Source: Typha latifolia (taxonomy: Eukaryota; Streptophyta; Magnoliopsida; Poales; Typhaceae). From it: a stretch of DNA of 64,000 bases. The translations under genes were made by a program, and so were the position numbers. A model generated the notes under the pieces. The model made no database searches. It was not told where the DNA came from and was given only the letters and a program-made list of their open reading frames with translations. Where the stretch lies: assembly GCA_019914945.1 (NCBI GenBank), contig CM034101.1, forward strand, positions 13,775,188 to 13,839,187, given 5' to 3'. Of this stretch, positions 26,143 to 36,138 are shown piece by piece. Numbering within the stretch: the stretch's first letter is position 1; the number at the start of each line of letters is the position of its first letter.

Positions 26143-27183
26143 GTGCATCTCCAACCGGGCTCCAAAACTCTAAATTTGGAGCCCGGTGGAGCTCCAACCG
26201 AGCTCTAAATGGGGCTCCAAATTTGGAGCCATGAATAGTGGGGCTCCAAATTTGGAGCCCCACCATGAAAATGGAGCTGGGCTCCATTTGTCATATCAAC
26301 TTTTTGAAAATACCAAAATTATCTAATAAGTGTTATATTCAGTAATTTTAATTTCATTTGTATCATTTGTTAAATAATTTAGTTAATTAAACTGAGTATA
26401 TAATTAGTTTTACTAATTATTTTTAATAAAAATAATACCATTGTCTCATCAAGACCTTTAAAAGGAGTCTAATATTAAATTATTTTTGAGTTAATTTTAA
26501 TTTTTAATTTTTTTATTATTTATAAAATTGAGTCTAATAAATTATGTATCATAAAATATAATTACTCAAAATTATCCCCAATGTAAATATTAAAAATTAA
26601 AATACATTAGATATGAAATACATCAAACATGAAATACATTAAAAATGAAATACATCAAATAAAAATTACATTAAAATTTATATTCCTTCATTCCCGTGCC
26701 TCTTCCATAAGCAATATTCATTTTCATTTTCAAGTCGAAGGTTCATCGCAAGAAGGTGAACACAGTCAAGAAAGAGAATGGCTACGGAGATGGCTTACCA
26801 GAATATTAAACATCTATTGCTTTTATTATATTTGGTTAATTTATGCTTATTTTAGGTAATGTAATTTTGATATTTTTAGTTAATGACATGTAATGCTTAT
26901 TTCAATGTTTATTTCGTGTAATATAATTTCGATGCGTTTGATTAAAAAATTAGTAATTTAAAATTACTTCTAAAACTATTGAATATTAATCTTATTTTAA
27001 AGATCTCGATGAGAGTTTTCTAACCATATATTTTTTAATAAAAAATAATAACGCTAAGATGATCTATTAAGCAATTTAAAATAGCTAATATAATAATATA
27101 TATTATATTATTATTATAATATATATATGGAGCCCGGTGGAGTGCACCGGGCTCTTGCTCTGGCTCCATATTTGGAGATGCTC
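26143..27183. mobile_element. PIF/Harbinger-like non-autonomous element, copy 1
   Basis: The ends read GTGCATCTCCAACC on the left and, as reverse complement, GAGCATCTCCAAATATGG on the right. Both are followed inward by GAGCCCGGT/ACCGGGCTC-rich subterminal repeats. TAA flanks both sides (26140-26142 and 27184-27186), matching the TWA target site of PIF/Harbinger. The inside is very AT-rich with no usable transposase frame. A second copy lies in opposite orientation at 37764-38713. Confidence 0.7.
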
Positions 27184-27318
27184 TAAAGCCTTAAATAATA
27201 CATCTACGAATACTTAATATCATTGTTAAATAATGACGCCCATACATTAATTGTATTATAGTTGGAAGACAACTAAAATTCTTCAACTGCACGACGATCA
27301 AATGCTTAAGCGATTCAG

Positions 27319-27378
27319 TATAGCAATAGAAGACTTGACCTACATATATATATGTAGGTCAAGTCTTCTATTGCTATA
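27319..27378. repeat. Perfect 60-bp palindrome upstream of the second tandem WAK
   Basis: The left arm begins ATAGCAATAGAAGACTTGAC at 27320 and the right arm is its exact reverse complement, centred between 27348 and 27349. There is no loop other than the alternating TA centre. A single, diverged copy of the arm (TAGCAATTGAAGACTTGGCC) lies at 21901 in front of the preceding WAK gene. The palindrome therefore looks like an inverted duplication of a promoter segment, 139 bases before the start codon. Confidence 0.95.
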
Positions 27379-27516
27379 TATATATGCGAAGATTGCAACT
27401 TGGATCGTGATGGTTCACGACTTTTCTTGTCTTTCTCCTTTCACCTCCTACAAATACAATATATCTACATAGCAAGAGGAGGGAATATCTTAATTGCAAG
27501 TAACTAGTACACTACC

Positions 27517-29935
27517 ATGGATCATAAAAGAAATCATCCCATGGAGGAATCCATCCTTGGGGCCTCGCTATCCCTGCAGCTGCTGCTGCTGATGACTTTG
27601 CCACCGACGGCGGAGTCGTACGCCATGGCACGTCCGGGCTGCAACGATACGTGCGGCGACGTTCCAATCCCTTATCCCTTCGGCATCGGTCCGGGCTGCT
27701 TCATGGATGGGTTTGAGCTGAATTGCACCATGATTAATGGCACCTACAGGCCCTTCAGCGACGACGTCGAGGTGCTCGATATCTCACTGTTGTTAGGCCG
27801 AGGTCGCATAAACAACCCTGTATCAAGCCAGTGCTATATCAATGGTACCTACGTATTGGTTCACGGGTGGTTTGGACTTGACACACCATACGGCCAATAT
27901 CGTTTCTCCCACCTCCTCAACAAGTTCACAACCATCGGTTGCGACACGGTGGCGTACATCAAAGTCGAGAACAAGGTCAACGACAAATACCGAATCGGGT
28001 GCGTCTCAGGTTGCTACAACGTCGAGAGCTTAACAAATGAGTCGTGCTCCGGCATCGGCTGCTGCCAGACCGCCATCCCCAAGGAAATTAACTACTACGA
28101 GGTCTGGTTTGAGAATAATTTGACCAGTTCTGATGTCTGGAACTTTAGCCCTTGCAGCTACGCATTCTTGGTGGAGTCTGATCGGTTCAACTTCAGCACG
28201 AACTACGTGACCACAACGGAGTTGTTTGGTAAACAAGTGCCAGTGGTGGTTGAATTCGCTTTTGGGAATGGAACATGCGAGACTGCCAAGCTCGACACAA
28301 CCACCTACGTTTGCGTTAGTGACAACAGTGAGTGCGTGGACTCCCTCAGTGGTCCTGGTTATCTTTGCAATTGTTCTAAGGGGTATCAGGGGAATCCTTA
28401 TCTAGTTGGAGGATGCGAAGGTTCTCTGATCTCTCACCTTTCCTGGCTTGCTAATTTTTTTCCCAATTTTAGTGGTAATTTAAATTGGTGATCGTAATTT
28501 TATGCTTTGTTGTAGATATAAACGAGTGTGCCGATAAGGAGAATAACCCGTGCTCTGGGAACTGCGACAATAGACCGGGGGGGGTTCTTTTGTTCTTGCC
28601 CACCAGGTGAACGTGGCAATCCTTATCTCAACGGGACATGCTCTCCCGACCAAAATAATTTTCAAGCAGCATTAATACTGGCTATAGGTACAGTAAATCC
28701 TCCACCATTTTTGAAATTAATCTGTCTCTATCTTTAGAAGTTAGATTGTCTATAATTAATTAATTTTAACATTACAATTTGATTTTATTTACTAACAGGC
28801 ATTAGTGTCGGTGTCGTAGTTCTAGTACTATTTATTTTCGGCATATACATTACAAGAGAAAGAAGAAAGCTAATACAAGTCAAAGAGGAATATTTTAGGC
28901 AGCATGGTGGGTGGTTGTTATACGAAGAGATAAGATCGAAGCAACATTTGGCATTTAAGATATTTACGAAGGAGGAGCTAGAAGAGGCAACAAACAACTT
29001 CGATGACAAAACAATCCTTGGGCGTGGAGGTTATGGCACTGTTTATAAGGGTACTCTCAAAGATGATCGCGTAGTAGCCATAAAAAGATCCAAGGTAATC
29101 AACGAGAGCCAAACAAAGGAATTCGGAAAGGAGATGCTAATTCTATCCCAGATCAATCACAAGAATGTGGTCAAGCTTCTCGGTTGTTGCTTGGAGGTGG
29201 AAGTTCCCATGTTGGTCTATGAGTTTGTCCCTAATGGTACCTTGTTTCAGCTTATCCATGGCAAGGACAATATATCCCATGTTTCGTTGGAGACTCGGCT
29301 AAGGATTGCTCATGAGTCGGCAGAAGCTCTTGCTTACTTACATTCATCGGCATCCCCCGCAATAATTCATGGAGATGTCAAGCCTTCTAACATTCTCTTG
29401 GATGAACACTACATGGCAAAGGTGTCAGATTTTGGAGCCTCGATGCTGGCTCCAATAGATGAAACCCAGTTCGTCACACTGGTGCAAGGGACTTGTGGTT
29501 ATCTAGACCCAGAGTACCTCCAAACTAAGCATGCTAACGGATAAAAGCGATGTCTATAGCTTTGGTGTGGTTATGTTGGAACTGATCACCGGCAAGAAGG
29601 CATTTTGCTTTACAGCACCTGAGGAAGAGAGAAGCCTCTCGTCAAACTTCATTTCGGCCATGAAGGAGAATCGACTCCATGAAATTCTAAACGATCAAAT
29701 TGTAAATGAGGAAGAGATAGAGTTGATTAAAGAAGTTGCTGAACTAGCAATGGCATGCTTAAGTATCAGAGGAGAAGAGAGGCCTACAATGAAAGAAGTA
29801 GCAGAGGAGCTTGATAGGTTAAGAAAACTCAAGCATCACCCTTGGGCACATCATAATCCAGAAGAAACAAAGTGCCTGCTCGAAGGATCACCAAACTATG
29901 ATGATCCCGACTATTACAGTCTAGACGGTAGATGA
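27517..29935 (+). pseudogene. Wall-associated receptor kinase with two frameshifts
   Basis: Gene layout matches the preceding WAK: exons 27517-28420, 28516-28687 and 28799-29935. Exon 1 reads cleanly: signal peptide, GUB_WAK with CNDTCGDVPIPYPFGIGPGC, and an EGF-like unit. Break 1 is in the calcium-binding EGF exon: a run of eight G (28577-28584) where seven keep the frame, giving a stop soon after. Break 2 is in the kinase exon at 29527-29528: an extra A in CAAACTAAGC, where the neighbour has CAAACTAGC, ending the frame at 29541-29544. Downstream the kinase frame resumes with no other lesion. As assembled, the product stops within the second EGF, leaving a secreted ectodomain without membrane anchor or kinase. 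The almost flawless kinase exon means the breaks are very young or are indel errors in the assembly (the first is in a homopolymer). Confidence 0.85.
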
Positions 29936-31254
29936 TACGTTAATCATAGTGACCATTCCCCATGAAATCTATGGACTCTCTCCAACAGATAAATCAAATT
30001 CAAATTCCTGTTGTAACTATCTAATCCTATATTAATTATACCATTAATTGTCGCTAAATGTGCTCATATTTTGTTATGTTTATTCTGTTTTAATTTGAAG
30101 TAGGCATGGCAATATGGCATGGCTTACATCGCAGACCTAATTAACTACCAGATCGCAACTTCATTGCAAGAGTTGACTCTAGTCTTGATTCCCACATTGA
30201 TAATTAGACAGGACTAATATACTTACATTGGAGCAGAGCACATTTGTGACTGCGTTTGGGGGTTTGTGTTATATTTAGAATTTCTCTTAGCGTAGGAGTT
30301 TTATTTTCCAGAGTTTGTTGAGAGAAATAGTAAGTATATATTATAGTCTTATATTTGGACACAAATATTATTCTTATTCAATAAAATTTATAGAATCTGA
30401 ACGGCAGATGATATGTTAATTAATTAAGGCGAGATTATACGAGCACTCTTATAGTCGAATAATTCACCAATCCCAAAGTTAATCTTTGCTGTAACTATGT
30501 AGCCAATAAAATTTTATATCATCAGTTCATACTAAATCTTTTTTTGTTATTTGGTCACATCACAACTTTGTATGCAGGTAAAATTATGTTCTCATTCATA
30601 CAAACAGCCCTAAATAAAATGGCCAACATTCAACGTTTGTAACTTCGACACAAGTTGACCTTTCTTACGCTGCAGACCCCATTAATCACCTATTTACAAG
30701 ACTTTACACCCCTTTTGCCAGTGCCCAAATGGATCCGAATAAATGCGAGTTATTTGGATTTTGAATCCTGGTTAATCCGAGCTGAGCCAAACTGTGGATT
30801 TTAAATCCTGATTGAATTGGGTTGGTATGATCATGAGCCAGAGCCAGTAATTACTGAATTTAGTTCCGTAGCCCTAATAGACGATTTAAAATTGGCTATT
30901 AGAAATATATATATTTTTAGTCTCATTTTTCTTAGACGATTCCGAAAAATTATTCTTTTTCCAATTTCATTGCCTATTAAAAATTTTCATTTTCATGATT
31001 TATATTTTTAAGAGAAATTAATCATTTGATTGATGGGTTATATATATATATATATATGCTTGCCCTGGAGTTAGTTACCTCATTGGCATTTGGCAAGAGC
31101 CAAGAGGGCAAGAGGTGACTTTATAAGTCGGTAACAAAAGGGCAAAATTTCAAATTCCATTGGCATATAACTCGCAATTAACACTTATTAGCCTCTGTAT
31201 GAATGCTATCAACAACAAATCATACAATTTCCTCAAAAAAAAAAATATACTCAA
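29936..31254. other. Spacer after the frameshifted WAK
   Basis: AT-rich DNA with a short (TA)n at 31039-31058. No gene or clear repeat family recognised. Confidence 0.5.
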
Positions 31255-31360
31255 AGTTGAATTTAATCATTGAGACGAATAGAGATGTTAATTAGAAATA
31301 GAGTACGTAACAAGAAAATATATACTACATGTAACCAGCTGATAAGGCGGTACCTCAATT
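31255..31360 (+). promoter_or_regulatory. WAK upstream module, copy 3 (diverged)
   Basis: ATTGAGACG, GATGTTAATTAGAAATAGAG, CGTAACAA and CTGATAAGGCGGTA recall the module upstream of the second tandem WAK (ATTGAGATG, GATGTTAATTAAAAATGGGC, CGTAACGACAA, GTGATAAAACGGTG). The 1.9-kb hairpin array and a foldback element now separate it from the gene at 33739. Confidence 0.4.
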
Positions 31361-31399
31361 TATACACATAAATAAAGGTTCATCAAAAACCTAAATACA

Positions 31400-33325
31400 T
31401 TTACATTTAGCACCCTGTATTTCTGTAATAATATATGAAAAAATTCACATATATACAGGGTGTTAAATAAAAAGTTTACCGGAATTAATAAATTTTGCAT
31501 TTAGCACCCCATATTTCTGCAATATCATTTAAAATGGAATTCACATAAATATACGGCGTTAAATGAAAAGTTCAACAAAATTACAAATATTTACATTTAA
31601 CACCCTGTATTTCTGTAATATTATTTGAATAAAAGATTAAATAATATAGGGTGTTAAATGAAAAAAATTGCATTTAGCACCCCATATTTCGGCAATATTA
31701 TTTGGGGCAAAAATTCACATAATATAGGGTGTTAAATGAAAAGTTGAACAGAACTAAATAAATTTACATATAGCGCCCGGTATTTCTTTAATATTATTTG
31801 AATCATAATTCACATAAATACAGGGTGTTAAATGAAAAGCTTACAGGAATTAATAAATTTTTTGTTTAGCACCCCATCTTTGTGCAATATTATTTGGGAT
31901 GTAAATTCAAATAAAGATGGGGTGTTAAATGAAAAGTTCACCAAAAATTATAGATATTTACATTTAACACCCTGCATTTTATATTATTCGAAATGAAAAT
32001 TCACATAAATATAGGGTATTAAATAAAAAGTATACCAGAATTAATAATACTTGCATTTAGCGCCCCATGTTTCGGCAATATTATTTGGTACAAAAATTCA
32101 GATAAATATAGGGTGTTAAATGAAAAGTTCACTACAAATTAAAGACATTTACATTTAACACCCTATATTTCTGAATATTGTTTTCATGATAAATACACAT
32201 AAATATAGGGTGTTAAATAAAAAGATTGATGGAATTAACAAAAAAATTATTTAGCACCCCATATTTCTGCAATATTATTTGGGGCAAAATTTCACATAAA
32301 TATGGGCTGTATAATGAAAAGCTCATCAAAAGTATAGACAATTGCATTAACATCCTGTAATTTTGTAATATTATTTCAATTAAAAATTCACATAAATATA
32401 GGGTGTTTAAATGAAAATTTCACCAAAAATTAAAAACATTTACTTTTCACACCCTGTATATCTGCAATATTATTTGAATAATAAATTCACATAAATATAC
32501 GGTGTTAAATGAAAAGTTTACCGGAACTAATAAAATTTTCTTTTAGCACCCCATATTTCTGCAATATTATTTTGGCTAAAATTTCATATAAAAATGGGGT
32601 GTTAAATGAAAAGTTTACCAAAACTATAGACAAAACATTTATTACCCTGTGTCTTTGTAATATTATTTAATTGAAATTTTTTTAAAGTAGGGTGTTAAAA
32701 GAAAAGTTTACTAGAATTATTACAATTTGCATTTAGCGCCCCATATTTTGGTAATATTATTTGAGACAAAAATTCACATAGACATACGGCGTTCAACGGT
32801 TCAAGCCAATAGATCACCAAAATCAAAGACATTTACAATTAACACCCTGAATTTCTGCAATACTATTTGAGTAATAAATCCACATAATAGGGTCTAAATG
32901 AAAAGTTATCGGTTTATAAAATTTCCGTTTAGCACCCCATATTTCTGCAGTATCATTTGGGATGAAAATTCACATACATGGGGTGTTTAATGAAAGTTAA
33001 ACAAAACTATATGCATTTACATTTAACTCCCTGTATTTTTGTAATATTATTTAAATTGAAAATTCACATAAATATAGGGTGTTAAATGAAAAGTTTACCA
33101 AAACTTAGACCTTTATATTTAACACCCTGTATTTCTATAATATTATTTAAATAAACAGTTCATATAAATATAGGGTGTTAAATAAAAATGACTGGAATTA
33201 ATAAAATTTGCGTTTAGCGCCCCATATTTCTGCTATATTATTTGATATAAAAATTCACATAAATATAAGGAATGAAAAATTCATCAAAACTAAAGATATT
33301 TACATTTAGCACCCTATATTTCTAT
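31400..33325. repeat. Array of about 21 hairpin-forming monomers of ~95 bp
   Basis: CACCC-type starts recur near 31411, 31505, 31601, 31678, 31773, 31870, 31968, 32060, 32158, 32255, 32350, 32450, 32546, 32641, 32736, 32842, 32932, 33028, 33122, 33217 and 33308, a mean spacing of 95. Each monomer begins TTTA(A/G)C(A/G)CCC, has a middle TTCTGCAATATTATTTG-like part and, in most, a closing AAATATAGGGTGTTAAATGA. The two ends are complementary and can form a stem of about 12-18 pairs with a loop of about 30. Two kinds of start, CACCCTGTAT and C(A/G)CCCCAT, mostly alternate, so the longer repeat is about 190 bp. Stem bases differ between monomers but often agree within one. There is no coding frame. 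Confidence 0.9.
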
Positions 33326-33382
33326 AAATATGGAAAATAAAGCTCTTTTTCGTTTAGGTAAAGGAAAATTACGCCCATATAT

Positions 33383-33623
33383 TATATAATATCTGGAAGT
33401 TTTTGAAAGACTTTTCTCGTTCCGTCATTAAATACGTAAGCAATAATTCAGTCCCAATGTGAAAGGAGAAAGACTCGTAGTAGTAGTAGTAAACATCACA
33501 GTCCAAGATAACCGTGATGTATTAGACCGAGATGGCAAGTCCCCGATCGCTACGCTGAATTATTGCTCATGTATTTAATCAGGAGACGAGAAAAGTCTTT
33601 CAAAGACCTCCAAATATTATATA
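33383..33623. mobile_element. Foldback MITE, 241 bp, in the 5' region of the third tandem WAK
   Basis: Arms 33383-33451 and 33555-33623 (69 bases each) are inverted copies: TATATAATAT(C/T)TGGA at the outside, then GAAAGACTTTTCTCGT, ending GAGCAATAATTCAG-like inside. The centre holds a short GTA run. It ends about 115 bases before the start codon at 33739, so it probably supplies part of the promoter or 5' UTR. The family is not identified. Confidence 0.85.
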
Positions 33624-33738
33624 GTCAAGCTTGTAATGTAACTATCTGCCTACGGGCTTTCCATAAAAAAAGAAAAACATACTGCAAATTTTCTACGGAG
33701 CTAGATTAGGAACATTTCGTGCAAGGCAGCGAACGATC

Positions 33739-36138
33739 ATGGAACCTAAAGGAGATAGTATGAAGAGATTACTCAAATATCGCATCCTTTGGATGTGGCT
33801 ACCACTGCAGTTGCTGCTAATGACTTTGCCATCGATGGCGGCGGAGTCACACGCCATCGCACAGCTTGGCTGCAAAGATAGGTGCGGGGATGTTCCAATC
33901 CCTTTTCCCTTCGGCATCGGGCCCGGCTGCTTCAGAGAAGGCTTTGAGCTTAATTGCACCTCGACCAATGGCACCTACAGGCCCTTCGTCTTCAACGTCG
34001 AGGTGCTCAGTATATCATTGACGTCAGGCCAAGCTCGCATGAACAGCCATGTATCACACCAATGCTATGTTAACACCACGGACGTTGAATACTATGTCTG
34101 GAAGTTCAATCTGTCCGCCACTCCGTACCGGTTCTCCGACGTCCTCAACAAGTTCACGACCATCGGCTGCGAGACGCTTGCGTACGTCGGGATCGACCCC
34201 AAGGTCAGCAGCTACCAGACCGGCTGTGTCTCGATGTGCAAGAGTCGAGAGAGCCTAACGGATGGGTCGTGCTCCGGCATCGGCTGCTGCCAGACCGCCA
34301 TTCCAAAGGGGATCAGCTACTACAGTGTTTGGTTCGACTCCAACTTTAACAGTTCCAACGTGTACAACTTTAGCTCCTGTAGCTACGCCGTCCTGGTGGA
34401 GGCCAATTTGTTTGAGTTCAAGAGCAGCTACATCACCACGCGCGAGTTGTATTATCTGCAGGTGCCAGTGGTGGTTGATTGGGCCATTGGTAATGAAACA
34501 TGCGAGACAGCCAAGCTCAACATGACCTCCTATGCATGCGTAAGTGAGAACAGTAGGTGCATCGACTCAACCAATGGCCCTGGTTATCTCTGCAATTGTT
34601 CCGATGGGTATCAAGGGAATCCTTATCTACGAGGAGGATGCCAAGGTTCTAATCTTCTTCCTTTTTCTTTCTCCAGGCCTCTCCTTTTTTGATTATGTAA
34701 TTAAATTGGTGATCTCAATTTTACGTTTTATTAATTGCAGACATAAATGAGTGTGCCGATAAGGATAATAATCCATGTTCTGGAATTTGCAACAATACAC
34801 CAGGGAATTTCTCATGTTCATGCCCAATAGGGGAACACGGTGATCCTTCTCTCAATGGGAAATGTTATCCCAAGCAAAAACGTTCACTCACGGAGCCATT
34901 ACCCTCCTCCATCTGCTGCTATCATCATCAAAACTTATAATAATTTATCCAATCTTTCTACAGGGATCAGTGTCAGTCTCGTCGTTCTAATCCTACTTGT
35001 CTTCGGTATAAACTTCTCAAGAGAAAGAAGAAAGCTAAACCAGGTCAAAGAGAAATATTTTCGACAACATGGTGGGTGGTTGCTATATGAAGAGATGAGG
35101 TCGAAGCAGCATTTGGCATTTAAGATATTCTCAAAGGAAGAGCTAGAAGAGGCAACCAACAACTTTGACGACAACAAAATCCTTGGCCAAGGTGGTTATG
35201 GCACTGTCTACAAGGGCACTCTGAAAGACAACCGGATAGTAGCCATAAAAACATCGAAGGTAATCAACGAGAGCCAAAGGAAGGAATTCGGAAAGGAGAT
35301 GCTAATTCTCTCCCAGATCAACCACAGGAATGTGGTGAAGCTTCTCGGTTGTTGCTTGGAGGTGGAAGTCCCTATGTTGGTCTACGAGTTTGTCCCTAAT
35401 GGTACTTTGTTTCAACTTATTCATGATAAGACTAGTATATCCCATACTTCTTTGCAAACTCGTCTAAGAATTGCTCATGAGTCGGCAGAAGCACTCGATT
35501 ACTTGCATTCATCAGCATCGCCACCAATAATTCATGGAGATGTCAAGCCCTCAAACATTCTTTTGGATGAAAATTACGTAGCAAAGGTGTCAGATTTCGG
35601 AGCTTCGATGCTGGCTCCCATGGATGAAATCCAGTTTGTCACATTGGTGCAAGGAACTTGTGGTTATCTTGACCCTGAGTACGTTCAAACAAGCATGTTG
35701 ACGAATAAAAGTGATGTATATAGCTTCGGTGTGGTCCTCTTGGAACTTATCACTGGTAGGAAAGCATTTTGCTTTGAAGCTCCCGAGGAACAGAGAAGCC
35801 TCTCGATAAATTTCATGTCGGCCATGAAGGAGGATCGTCTTCAAGGACTCCTCGATGATCAACTTACAAACGAAGAAGAATTACAGTTGATTAAAGAAGT
35901 TGCTGAACTAGCAAAGGCATGCTTAAGCAATAGAGGAGAAGAGAGGCCAACAATGAAAGAAGTAGTGGATGAGCTAGATAGGTTAAGAAAGTTAAAGCAT
36001 CATCACCCTTGGGTAAGCCATAATCCTGAGGAGATGGAGAGCTTGCTCAGCGAGTCATCAAATTATCATGAGACCGAAACTACTGGCTATTATAGCTTGG
36101 AGAAGAAAGCTGCATTAAGCATTGAATCTGGAAGATAA
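33739..36138 (+). CDS. Wall-associated receptor kinase (WAK-like) with an altered intron-2 donor
   Basis: Exon 1 is 33739-34645 (signal peptide; GUB_WAK with CKDRCGDVPIPFPFGIGPGC; EGF-like CNCSDGYQGNPYL). Exon 2 starts at 34741 (calcium-binding EGF DINECADKDNNPCSG). Exon 3 is 34964-36138: membrane helix, then a kinase with LGQGGYGTV, VAIK, HGDVKPSN and DFG, all intact. Between the EGF and exon 3 the usual donor (TTTAG|GTAT in its paralogues) is missing and the EGF frame meets a stop near 34938. The only GT that restores the frame with a plausible intron is at 34882 (AAAAAC|GTTCAC). It gives exon 2 as 34741-34881, an 82-base intron and a 740-residue protein lacking the short spacer before the membrane helix. 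Otherwise the kinase is cut off from its ectodomain. Like its neighbours it is non-RD. The kinase is clearly diverged from the two upstream copies. Confidence 0.8.

Noticed and set aside
31400..33325. CRISPR-like array
   Set aside because: The regular spacing is due to whole-monomer repeats with inner stems in a plant nuclear region; there are no unique spacers between identical repeats.
34840..34963. Separate gene starting at the Met at 34840 before the third WAK kinase
   Set aside because: This Met lies out of frame within the EGF exon, and the frame merely runs into exon 3 because the intron is short. A split ectodomain/kinase gene pair is less likely than a displaced donor.
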